A stretch of DNA of 64,000 bases from Macrocystis pyrifera (lineage: Eukaryota; Sar; Phaeophyceae; Laminariales; Laminariaceae). The notes below the pieces were generated by a model. That model searched no databases. It had not been told where the DNA came from and was given only the letters and a program-made list of their open reading frames with translations. Numbering within the stretch: position 1 is the stretch's first letter; each line of letters starts with the position of its first letter. The stretch spans positions 12,690,774 to 12,754,773 of the forward strand of contig JASSKH010000015.1 of NCBI GenBank assembly GCA_031763025.1. Reading direction: 5' to 3'. Shown one piece after another: positions 12,901-19,823 of this stretch. Made by a program: the position numbers and the translations under genes.

Positions 12901-15900
12901 GATATATTGGCGCTGGGAGGGAGGGGGGGGGCATGCAAGCTAAAGAGCAAAAACGCCTGATACATTGGCGCTGGGGGCGAGGGGGGGGATGGGGAGAGCA
13001 TGCCAGATACACACCAGGTGAAGGAAAGATTACGTTCGTAGGGTAAGGGACGGGGAGCGACACGAAAGTTAGAGAGAAAAACGCTTATACATTGGCGCTC
13101 GGGGAGACCGGGGGGGGGGGGAGAGAGAGAGCATGGCAGATACGGTAACCAGAAATTACGGTCTAGGCAGGGGGTGGGAGGGGAGGGGGGGGGGGGGGGG
13201 CATGCAAGTAATTACCGTAAGATTAATAGCAAAACGCCCAACAGCTAGTGCAAGCTACAGTATTACGAGCAAAATTACATACCACCAGGCACAGTGCGCA
13301 GGGGCAGGGGGGAGCAACGGGGGAAGGGGGGGGGGGGGGGGGGGGCGCACTCGTTGGTCGATTACCTCAGTCATTTGACTATTGAGCACGCATCCCTTCG
13401 AGACGGAGCACCGTTCCCACTCCTAATAGAGACACCTCCAACATTTGGGTGCTCATTACGTTTTCCCCACATGTTACATACATAACGTACTTTTTTGCTG
13501 GTCCTGTCCCCTTGCAGTTTCGCTTGCTGTGGCTGCCATCTATCTCCTAAGATAGCGATCGTTTGCTCGCTACTATCTATTAATAGTGTACCAAACTTCA
13601 AGGGGGGGGGAAGGGAGGTGTACTCATGGCCATGCATGGCCGTCGTCGTATGACCATAGACCCTCGCCTTCCTACAATGTCGGGATGCAGTACATCGGTT
13701 TTTCACCGACCAGGCAGACATTGCTTCCTTGCACCACGCGCCAAGCACCGTGAGGTGTTCGGCGAGTCGCATCGAAAGTGTGAGCTGCATCCTACAAGAG
13801 AACCGCTTGTGAGGCGGACTGCCGCACCTGGTGCGCAGGTTCTTGCATATGGATAGCAGCGTCGGACAGGCAAAGGGGATGGAGACGGGGTACTATTTGT
13901 TGCTTGCCTTTGTCACATGCCCATTGACCACGCATCCCTTTCGAGACGGAGCACCGTTCCTACTCCAAATCGATACGTACACCTCCAGCATTTGGGCGCT
14001 CAAAACATTTTTTTCCATATACGTATTACATACCAGGTAAAAACTTTTAGCTGAGGGGGGGGAGCCTAAATAACTGGATTATACTACGTGTACTAGCAGT
14101 AAAAAACGCCTCACGTGTGATGGAACGCCGGGCATTCGCGACGGAGTTCGGCGGAAAGGTGTAGGTGTGCTTCTTCTGCCGATCGCTGAGGGTGTAACCG
14201 TCCAGGCTGCTCCCGAGAAATGCGGCCGGATTGTGGATCGTGATCGTCTCCGAGCGGAGGTCCGCCCAGGAGATGAAAGGGGGCGGCCGGAACAGCCACT
14301 TTTCGTGTATGTGTTGTATGTGTTGTATGTGCAGTATGCGCAGTATGCGTTATGTGTATTGTGTGTTGTGCATTGTGCATAGTGCACCGTTTACGTATCG
14401 CGTACCGGGTGTAGTGGATGGTGTGTTGTTAAATACATGTATTGAGTGTTTGTGTACAAGGTATTGCGTGCCAGGTGTCGTGCATTGCGTAGTATTGTGT
14501 GCAACGTGCGCATCACATGTATTGTGTAGGGTGTATTGTCCATGTTACAACACGCGTTTCGAGTGTAACACGCGTATAACGTTTATTGCGTTCAATATGC
14601 GTATTGTGTGCATTATGTACAAAAGCAGTACCGGCATGAATTGTGTGCATCACGTGTATTATATACATGGTGTAATATTGGACATTTTTCAACAACAGAT
14701 CGGACAAACACGCAAGAGGCCAGCCGAAGGGAGGGAAGGGGGGGACGGAGGGAGACGCACAAGACAACGGAAACACACGAAAGAGGTCGGTGACAAGGGG
14801 AGGGGGGGGTGGGCGGCGTGGGGTAGGCGATCAGAATAGGAAGGGGGAGGGAGTGCGGTGGGGGTAGGGGGGGAGGGGAGGGCGAGGGGGGTTTGAGTGA
14901 GGCGGGAGGTGGGGGGTTCAAGGGGACGGGGGGGGGGGGGGGCTCGAGGGTGGTGCGGGGGGGGGGGGGGGGGTGAGGGAAGGGGGAGTAGTGTGTGACC
15001 GAGCATATTTCAAGTCCCACGTACTCGTACAAGGAGTATTGGGTATTTATTGGCAGGGATGTGAATCGCAACGAAAATTCCAAGGGTATCTTCGGTAGGG
15101 TATACCAGTACCCGGGGTATTTTTAGTCGGTGTACCGAACTGACCGAACGGTCAGGTACCGGTATCGAAAAAATACCAAACTTACTGAATCGGAGCAAGA
15201 GTTCGATTGGATTAAATCGATTTCGGCAAAGCCGACTATAAATAATCGCTTTTTTACAACTCACATATACAACACAATTACGTGGTATCTGGTATATAAA
15301 AGCGTATCTACCGATCGCGGGTGGGTGAGACCATCCGGACTTGAGACTAACGAACACTAGGGTTTCCAGTCTTAATGCGTTCTAAAACCTTCCTATAGTA
15401 TGGATTGGGATGTTGGGGTTAGGGGTGTGCGGTGTTCGGTGTTGGGCTTACGGTAGGGATTATTACTCTATTACTATAGGCATGTGGGGGTGCTCGGTGT
15501 TGGGGTTGAGGCTGGGGTTTGCGGGTCGGGGTTAGGGTCAAGGATAGAGCTATTACAGTATCGAAACACAGGACATTTTATGTTTGAAAACCCGGGGAGA
15601 AACAGTCCTTATCCCTATATTACAGTACGTATGATGTTAGTATCAGCTCACCGACAAGAAACGCCTAATCGTACAGCAATATGATAATCGCGCTGCTCTC
15701 ACTGCTGTGTGAGGCTAACCTTGAGCATCAAAGATGTCAGGAGACATGTCAAGCAAGGCAAAACGTGCGCTGTCAAGGGTGTAGGGCCGAGTTTTCCACA
15801 CCAAAACCTCATAGTTTGGTGTCAGTCAAGGCATGTCAAGGCAAAGTTGCTGTCCTGTCAAGGGGTGAAAAAATTGTCTCCTGACATCTTCGTGGAGCAA

Positions 15901-18305
15901 CTGCTGTATGCCTATTATTGCGCTACTACGACAGACAGTTTTCTTACCTGGTATTGTACGATTGTTTGGTACACTGGTGTTTGGTGTGTCTAGTGCAGCG
16001 CTCGCCGTCGATCATTACTTAATTCTCGAAATTAGGGTTAGGGTTGTGGGCATTAACACTATCAATACTTGCATTATTACGGGGGACCATAGCAAATAGG
16101 ACCTATGGAAAGTAAAAGTGATGGGAAAAAAAAAAAAAAAAAGATGGCATACACAAAAATCTATATACTTACCTATTTTTATCAACAATATTTGGTTCTA
16201 TTTTTACCATGGTTCCCCGTAATAATAGTTTATAGGTGGTGCACTCGCTTGGACGTGCTGGTTCATACCGGGTACAATGCTGTTTCGCTTACCAGGCATA
16301 CAGCCGTGGGCGCCCGGTGATATTAATCAGGGCTTTTCGCGGGTCAGGTCAAACCTCACGGGTCGGGTCGGGTCGGGTCAGACCCGACCCGACCCGCCCC
16401 GACCCGCGAGATTAAAAAAACTTTTGACCCGACCCAACCCGACCCGCAAGATTTGAAAATCTCCTGACCCGACCCGACCCGACCCGCGAGATTTCGAAAC
16501 CTCCTGACCCGACCTGACCCACCCGCCACCTTCCGATTGAACCGTGAGACACGGGCTTCATGCGGGTCGGGTCACCTTGACCCGCGAGAGTTTTCTTGAT
16601 CCACAGGTTCGACCCGCGGATCGGGCCTGTGGGTCGACACTTTACAAACAATATAATATTCATTTTGGTGCCCCGCGGTGATATATGGACTTGCTGTTGT
16701 GGGTTGTGGGTGTATATAGATGGATGCGGGAATACGTAATACTATATGGATTTGGCGGTGTTTGAATGTTTGAATATGATACCAAAGGAGTATTATTGAG
16801 TATTGGTGCGAGACAAGCTTTTGGGTAAGAGAGCGGGAAATGTTTCACGTGTCGTATCCGCAAGCCGGATGCGCGGATCCGACCCGCGGATCAGCGGAAA
16901 CCAACTCGCGGGTCATGCTGGCCCGACCCGCGAGTGACTCGTTTCTCGCGGGTCATGACCCGACCCGACCCGTGAGCTTTTTATCACCTCTTGACCTGAC
17001 CTGACCCGACCCGTGAGATTTGAAAACCTCTTGACCCGACCCGACCTGACCCGTGAGATTTGAAAAACTCTTGACCCGACCTGACCCGACCTGCGAGATT
17101 TCAAAACCTCTTGGCTCGACCCCACCCGACCCGTGAGATTTGGAGCACTTCCTGACCCGACCCGACCCGACCCGTAAGTGACATTTTGAACACTCTGTGA
17201 CCCGACCCGCGGGTCGGGTCATGACCCGCGAAAAGCCCTGCTATTAATAGGAAACGTCGATTTGGTGTGCAGGCTCAATGCCCCATTTTTTTCCGACTTT
17301 GATCTACAGGAGCAACTCTATTGTATACCGGGTAGGATTTAGAGTTGGACCCATTGTTGGGCCGTGTTTCTTAACCCATTTTTTAAAATTGTACGTGCCG
17401 ATCTGAGCCCATTTTTCTTCAATCACAAAATGCGCGAGCCCACTACTGCTGTACTCCTGGAGCACTTTTATTAAATTCTATCAATACTATTACCAGGGTA
17501 TTAGTAGCAGGTATCGACGGAAGTATACCAAGGACCGTCTACGAAGGTATCAATAGTATAATAGTATGACCAACCGACCGTTCCATTCCCCATCCAAAGT
17601 GCTATTTTTTCTTATTTTTATTTTTTTTTTTTTTTCATCATCACTTTTACTTTCCAGCCCACTCGTAGGAGGTTTTTACCCTCGACGATCTTCTGGACAA
17701 GCCGTGGTCACAGGTGTCGTCCCTTCTCCCCCCCGGTACGTACGTGCCTTTCTTTTTTGCACAGCGCGGGAACATAATCAAGTCGCTGCGTCCCTGCCCC
17801 GACGTGTAATTCAAAGTACACGAAGACGCCTGTCTTACGTCGTCAGGCACGTCATCGCGACCATCCTCATTCATTGCACCGCCGTTTTATATATCTTTTA
17901 TCACACCATTTTCGAAAGTGCGCCAACGCGCCAACTCTTCTTTCGACAACGGCGACACGCAACCTGGCACCCGCCAAATGTGATCACATTTTCGAAATTA
18001 GAGCAGCACAGACAGAGGCACAAAAATTCGTCGCGTCCAACCCATTGACAAGTAGAGCAGGCCACCGCTGCTGCTGTGCAGCAGGCAGCAATACAACAAT
18101 GTTTCAAACGACGCATCTATTGTCGCAACGTTGAAGTGGACCTTACACTGCTGTACGAGTGGTGTACTTCTGTAGAGCGACTGCTGGAACTTACGTGAGA
18201 CCCCGCCGGGGTGGGGTCGGCTTGCTCCTCTTCCCGAGCCTCGTGTGTGTCCAGCCCAGGCAGGAGCAATCCGCGCGGAACAGACGGTACGTGGAATGCA
18301 GACAT
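791..18305 (-). CDS. Gene 1: lamin-tail domain fused to divergent phosphatidylinositol-synthase-like membrane protein (11 exons)
   Basis: Eleven minus-strand exons join through GT-AG introns with phases 0,1,0,2,0,2,1,1,0,0, every one matching on both sides, to give about 515 aa. Residues about 45-158 resemble a lamin-tail domain (TITIHN, SLDGYTLSD, YTFPPNSV, ITLYCCPGK, LLWTNQDGSLRRKEVLNDDG, VVLTDPQGKEV). Residues about 185-480 follow the order of conserved blocks of eukaryotic phosphatidylinositol synthase: a YLRL helix, the motif helix, FGVVL...DR, LALDIT.NWL, RHPLALTV, GSEAF, a late hydrophobic helix, and a basic C-terminus. Family members transfer phosphatidate from CDP-diacylglycerol to inositol in the ER membrane. 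Here the catalytic motif is degenerate, so activity is doubtful. The first exon is the least certain. One +1 shift at a homopolymer in exon 10 must be assumed. A different CDP-alcohol phosphotransferase subfamily cannot be excluded. Confidence 0.72.
984..1510 (+). mobile_element. Family E poly(G)-headed element, B-A-B arrangement
   Basis: Truncated B monomer (1000-1062), G tract (1064-1093), A monomer starting GTACTCATTTG (about 1100-1212), then a B monomer with tail (1286-1500). It is antisense to gene 1, and its 5' end lies about 15 nt from the exon 11 acceptor. Confidence 0.75.
1650..1750. mobile_element. Family A MITE, degenerate
   Basis: TAAATAGGACCATACGGTAC and CAATATTTGGTCCTATTTAC are retained. 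The outer ends are damaged. Confidence 0.55.
1862..1965. repeat. Family C palindromic element, degenerate
   Basis: AGTACCCGTTTTGGGACGAA faces TTCGTCCCCAAAATGCGGCT, an imperfect inverted repeat shared with other family C copies. Confidence 0.5.
2186..2555 (-). CDS. Gene 1 exon 10, late membrane helices with acidic Gly-rich insert
   Basis: Starts VSLGSEAFLLWSYMAASASL (family GNE.F...LYL block), then a loop with SLFVDGVSYIIEG and an acidic segment MLEEGEEHGG. After a run of ten G (C2280-2289 on plus) the coding frame moves by +1 and reads FAVAWKVVWMGLMVCCAARQ up to the donor CAG/GTGAGA. This last part matches the final family helix. The acceptor is CTCGCAG. The frame change is probably a homopolymer length error. 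Confidence 0.7.
2975..3600. repeat. CAA/ACC-rich low-complexity tract
   Basis: Dense CAACACC, CCACCA and ACAACA motifs, plus a duplicated CGCCTCTAAGCCGCTGCCCT at about 2941 and 3072. It lies in a gene 1 intron. Confidence 0.7.
3640..3960 (+). repeat. Family F GATC-rich element
   Basis: Tandem ATAGATGAGATC-like units, then the shared core GATCTAGCTCATGCTGCCGG and a tail of TCTATCTGTAGATGATC. Confidence 0.65.
3965..4140. repeat. GACCCG/GGTCGG-rich segment
   Basis: AGGTCAGG and GACCCG motifs like those inside the hAT-like element at 16.3-17.2 kb; no clear terminal repeats here. Confidence 0.5.
4228..4370 (-). CDS. Gene 1 exon 9, post-catalytic loop
   Basis: Reads (T)ANWLQLSVASTAGGSR, a loop rich in Gly and Arg, then LMLRHPLALTV. 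This matches SHWL...S..SG...N..LR.YYTSRP.LF of PI synthases. The acceptor is CTTTTTTCAG and the donor GTG/GTGAGA. Ends in phase 0. Confidence 0.78.
4665..4838 (+). repeat. Family F GATC-rich element
   Basis: CAGACAGATC repeats and CTCATGCTGCCGGCTGGGAG, shared with the other family F copies. Confidence 0.6.
4847..4954. mobile_element. Family A MITE
   Basis: About 107 bp with inverted ends TTACGGAGGGCCATAGTAAA and ACTATGGTCCCCCGTAA. Confidence 0.85.
5006..5108. mobile_element. Family A MITE
   Basis: ACGGGGGACCATAGTAAATA to ACTATGGTCCCCCGTAA, in a gene 1 intron. Confidence 0.8.
5191..5292 (-). CDS. Gene 1 exon 8, PI-synthase-like helix with DR and LALDI blocks
   Basis: Reads GDRLATLVILGSLILLDTDE then RHRQLFSGMLALDI. 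It holds the fourth motif Asp (DR) and a helix ending in the LDIS-type block before the family's SHW motif. The acceptor is TTGTTTTGCAG and the donor AA/GTGAGA. Ends in phase 1. Confidence 0.8.
5875..6050 (+). repeat. Dispersed repeat shared with 40436-40610
   Basis: GGTAGGTGCCGTCAGCC, GGGGGGCCCCCGCC and CCGCATTCAACAATCCT also occur in the same order near 40.5 kb. Confidence 0.5.
6221..6559 (+). mobile_element. Family S tRNA-headed SINE, full length
   Basis: Head with box A-like TGGCTTGGTAGG and box B-like GGGTTCAAGCCCCACC, a body of about 260 bp ending GAAGTAAAAGTGATGGATGA, and a poly(A) tail. It lies in a gene 1 intron, antisense to the gene. Confidence 0.85.
6560..6654. mobile_element. 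Family A MITE, left end missing
   Basis: Begins GGACCAAATATTGCTAGT directly after the SINE poly(A) tail and ends CCCCCGTAA. Confidence 0.75.
6747..6808 (-). CDS. Gene 1 exon 7, second part of CDP-alcohol phosphotransferase motif
   Basis: Reads WASSQPGVPMDDFGVVLATM. It aligns with the family segment FG-x-x-LD-x-x-x-DR, with the third Asp replaced by Ala. The acceptor is GGGCAG and the donor is G/GTGAGT. Ends in phase 1. Confidence 0.72.
7090..7199. mobile_element. Family A MITE
   Basis: Flanked by TA on both sides; ends TTACGGGGGTCCATAGTTAA and ACTATGGCCCCCCGTAA. Confidence 0.85.
7610..7980. repeat. GAGCTAnCGACCAG minisatellite
   Basis: Variants of GAGCTAGCGACCAGTC recur about ten times. 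It lies in a gene 1 intron. Confidence 0.65.
8215..8500 (+). repeat. Family F GATC-rich element
   Basis: GATCTAGATCCTTTAGGGCA, GATCTAGCTCATATTGCCGG and CACACCTCAGAACGGCAG, shared with 32.6-33.0 kb. Confidence 0.7.
8664..8806 (-). CDS. Gene 1 exon 6, PI-synthase-like helices with altered catalytic motif
   Basis: Two hydrophobic stretches, ALRTLVLTLCYLRLACIAVA and ITLLAIALAHAFDILCR. They align with the first helices of PI synthase, whose second helix ends in DAFDGxxAR. Here the first Asp is His and the Gly is Ile, while the second Asp and the Arg remain. The acceptor is TAACAG and the donor GCAG/GTATTG. Ends in phase 2. Confidence 0.78.
8901..9116. mobile_element. Two abutting family A MITEs
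   Basis: First copy 8901-9007, second 9008-9116, meeting at CCCCGTAATATTACGGGG with one TA-type junction between them. Confidence 0.85.
9595..9712 (+). repeat. Dispersed repeat J
   Basis: ATCTCTAGGG, CGGACACTGGGTGT and ACGGTCTGACGTGAAG in the same order as at 28404-28503 and, inverted, 52798-52910. Confidence 0.5.
10055..10620 (-). repeat. Tandem array of four exon 5 units of gene 1
   Basis: Unit of about 150-180 bp containing the exon, donor and adjacent intron. Copies run at about 10550-10619 (functional), 10393-10487, 10213-10323 and 10069-10160. The second and third carry stops or shifts. The last is open (LRENKLLAGAERVTYMKLPA) with a changed donor. Confidence 0.7.
10550..10619 (-). CDS. 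Gene 1 exon 5, linker between domains
   Basis: One base completes Ser, then GADLVRGVKGVAYMKLPGVK RSQ up to the donor CAG/GTATGT. It is the intact copy of a unit repeated four times on this strand. The other three copies lie within the next intron and are mostly decayed. Confidence 0.75.
10625..10868 (+). mobile_element. Family E element forming most of gene 1 intron 4
   Basis: GTACTCATGTCATG, TGGCCATAGTCG, GACCCTCGCATCCCTACAAT and GTCGGGTTTTCACC. It fills about 240 of 292 intron bases. Its G-rich 5' end supplies the pyrimidine tract for the exon 5 acceptor on the minus strand. Confidence 0.75.
10912..11018 (-). CDS. Gene 1 exon 4, lamin-tail domain C-terminal half
   Basis: Reads DGSLRRKEVLNDDGESVVLT then DPQGKEVAVLDIPGQ. 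The motif N-D-x-G-(E/D)-S-V-x-L-x-D-P-x-G-K-E-V is the most recognisable part of lamin-tail domains. The acceptor is CCAATCAG and the donor CAAAG/GTCAGT. Ends in phase 2. Confidence 0.8.
11313..11419. mobile_element. Family A MITE
   Basis: TTACGGGGGTCCATAGTTAA to ACTATGGACCCGAGTAA, TA-flanked. Confidence 0.85.
11430..12000. repeat. CAA/CACCAA-rich tract and about 80-bp GTTGGCTGACT tandem repeat
   Basis: From 11732, four units carry GAGTTGGCTGACTACAAG and TTAGTTGGCTAGGT; inverted relatives occur at 9780-9940. CACCAATCACCAA motifs precede them. Confidence 0.65.
12150..12345. repeat. CCAATCATCAATCACGAA tandem repeat
   Basis: Related short units repeat up to the donor side of gene 1 exon 3. Confidence 0.55.
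12346..12422 (-). CDS. Gene 1 exon 3, lamin-tail domain
   Basis: The first two bases complete a Leu codon with exon 2, then YCCPGKLTQKEFDELPGNAL and LWTNQ. The acceptor is TGAACAG and the donor CAG/GTGATT. The L.W.N segment before a charged turn is typical of lamin-tail domains. Ends in phase 0. Confidence 0.75.
12700..12885 (+). mobile_element. Family E element, B monomer
   Basis: G-rich head, GTGTACTCATTACCATG, CGGCCGTAGTCG, GACCCTCGCATCCCTACAAT, TTTTCACTGAGCAGGCAG. It is in gene 1 intron 2, antisense. Confidence 0.75.
12890..13135. repeat. Tandem unit with CCTGATACATTGGCGCTGGG
   Basis: Three to four units of about 60-110 bp, each ending in a G-rich stretch followed by GCATG. Confidence 0.6.
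13285..13875 (+). mobile_element. Family E element, A and B monomers
   Basis: G tract (13329-13345), A monomer with TTTGACTATTGAGCACGCAT, spacer, G-rich tract, B monomer from 13618 and tail to TTGCATATGGATAGCAGCG. Confidence 0.75.
13876..14035 (+). mobile_element. Family E element, A monomer
   Basis: GTACTATTTGTTGCTTGCCT, CCATTGACCACGCATCCCTT, GAGACGGAGCACCGTTCCTA, directly downstream of the preceding copy. Confidence 0.7.
14115..14298 (-). CDS. Gene 1 exon 2, lamin-tail domain N-terminal half
   Basis: Reads WLFRPPPFISWADL then RSETITIHNPAAFLGSSLDG, YTLSDRQKKH, TYTFPPNSVANARRSIT. This is the lamin-tail pattern: strand, I.N, hydrophobic-SLDGYTLSD, YTFP, then a turn. The acceptor is GAAAAG and the donor is CACAC/GTGAGG; it ends in phase 1. 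The upstream intron starts in TGTATG repeats. Confidence 0.75.
14306..14660. repeat. TGTATGTG-type intronic minisatellite
   Basis: TGTGTTGTATGTGCAGTATG and similar units, as also found in gene 2 introns 1 and 13. Confidence 0.6.
14690..15000. repeat. G-rich low-complexity tract
   Basis: GGGGAGG and GGGGGGG runs. The long proline-rich reading frame opposite is a by-product. Confidence 0.6.
15727..15894. repeat. Inverted-repeat element of about 167 bp
   Basis: Ends AAGATGTCAGGAGACA and TGTCTCCTGACATCTT are exact complements. GTCAAGGCA units lie inside. Confidence 0.65.
16076..16223. mobile_element. Family A MITE interrupted by a SINE tail
   Basis: MITE ends are intact. Bases 16109-16143 are the last few bases of family S (AAAGTAAAAGTGATGG) plus poly(A), flanked by ATGG on both sides. 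Confidence 0.8.
16328..17244. mobile_element. hAT-like non-autonomous element with GACCCG repeats
   Basis: Ends CAGGGCTTTTCGCGGGTCA and its exact complement are flanked by ATATTAAT and CTATTAAT (8 bp, one mismatch). CAGGG/CCCTG ends and 8-bp duplications are typical of hAT elements. Subterminal blocks repeat GACCCGACCCG about every 46 bp. There is no transposase. Confidence 0.75.
17621..17775 (-). mobile_element. Family S SINE, 5'-truncated
   Basis: T run, then TTTACTTTCCAGCCCACTCG and GACAAGCCGTGGTCACAGGT on the minus-strand body; the tRNA-like head is absent. Confidence 0.75.
18195..18305 (-). CDS. Gene 1 exon 1, candidate start exon
   Basis: ATG in good context (ACCATG) opens 37 codons beginning MSAFHVPSVP and ending PTPAGSH just before a strong donor GTAAGT. 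It ends in phase 0, which fits exon 2. An acceptor-like GCCGCAG lies about 12 nt upstream of the ATG, with a donor-like AAG/GTCAGC near 18632, so a 5'UTR intron is possible. No homology supports this exon, and the following intron is 3.9 kb, so another first exon remains possible. Confidence 0.45.
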
Positions 18306-18800
18306 GGTCCTTCAGATCTGCGGCGTGCCACAGCAACGAAGAGGATGCTCTCTCAGCGGTTGTTGCTGGTGCTCCTGCTGATTTGTAGGCGAAATTTGCG
18401 CACCGGGGCACAATTGCTGTGTGGCATAGCAGCAGCAGCAACAGCAGACAGCAGCACCAGGCAGCACACAGTACAGCAGCAGCAGAGGAGGGACTGGAAA
18501 TATGAAGTCTGCTCTCTGGTGCACATCAGAATCGAGATGCTTGGAGAACAAAAATGAAGTTGAAAATTGCCCTGCTGGTGAACGAATCCGGCTAACCAGC
18601 TGAAAGAACAAACGTACTGAACGGTGGCTGACCTTGTGCGTTCCGTCGTCCTGCTCCTCCGATGCGCTTCGGCAATGAGTCGCTGCCCTAACACAATTCA
18701 ATGCCAAAACAGCAGCACCGTCTCAAGCTCCCAACCTGCTGCTGCTGCTGCCGCCCTACGCGGCAGGATTACATTTTTTATTGGCGGCATTTGACTTGAC
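18306..18800 (-). promoter_or_regulatory. Probable 5' region of gene 1
   Basis: Lies upstream of the candidate ATG and is free of mobile elements. It holds a possible 5'UTR intron (donor near 18632, acceptor near 18318) and CAG/CTG-rich stretches. No TATA box stands out. Confidence 0.3.
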
Positions 18801-19786
18801 AGACAGTCAGGAATTACCCGAATACTCGGCGCAACCCGACCAATCATGTTTAATCATTGGAACTATTTTCGTGGAAGTTTCTTCATTTCCGAATCCGTAT
18901 CTTTTAGATTCCGACCAATCAAACTCGCGTTCAAAACGTATATCCGGTGGCGGACCTCACAATCGGTCGACTGTCAAAGATGCTAAGAGACCGCGGTTTG
19001 ACTCCTTGACTGACCTATCGACATGTCGAACACTATACATATAGTACGTAAAACCCAGCACAGGCCTTGACGCGTCATAAAGTACCCGTCTAGTTTAGTT
19101 TTTTGTCAACTACTCTGGCGGCAATATAAATAAATAAATCACACGAGCGGACCAGAGACTAAATATCAAGACAATATTTGGCCACCTGCACCTGGAGCAG
19201 GGGCGTTGCCCACACATTCGAAATCCTGAGCAGCAGGGGAACGGTTGGAGACCGGTATCACCGGGACGTATATATCGCCGGGACTGCTGTGCCTTCGGCG
19301 ACCCTTGCGCCCTGCTCTGAAATAGGTACGTGCTTGGCCCGAACCGTACAGCTGCGGCTACGGGACGGGATAGGGGTTGGTCTGGGTGGGACTGGATATG
19401 GTGGTGCTTGTTTAATTTTTTTTGTACGTTTGTGTTCGGGTGATTTTTTTGCAAGGCCTACCCCTCTGTCCGGAAATGTAAGAATCTATTTGTTTTTTAC
19501 GTTGACATCAAATCGATCCTTACATTTCCGGACGTCTAAATATGTTTGTATTGTTTGTGTCGGTCCTCGGCACATGTCGGCGTATGTGTTCTTTTTTTGG
19601 TTTTTTCGAGTGACAGGAATTATCTACAAAATAGAATGGTTGATGATTCGGTGACCCATCCTCTCTAGAAGCACAGAGCAGTTTTGCAGCAGAGTTTTTT
19701 TTTCAACTTTTGACTGGATATTATTAGAAGCGGAACTGCCGTGTGGGAGCAAAAAAAGTAGCGTATGTGTGATACGTAGCAGACAG

Positions 19787-19823
<37 letters not shown>

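Noticed and set aside
14613..15083. Proline-rich minus-strand frame resembling cell-wall protein linkers
   Set aside because: Composed of a simple C/T-rich tract with no domain and no fitting splice phase for gene 1.
15360..15540. TTAGGG/GGGGTTAGGG-like stretches considered as telomeric
   Set aside because: Only scattered, irregular matches; no array.
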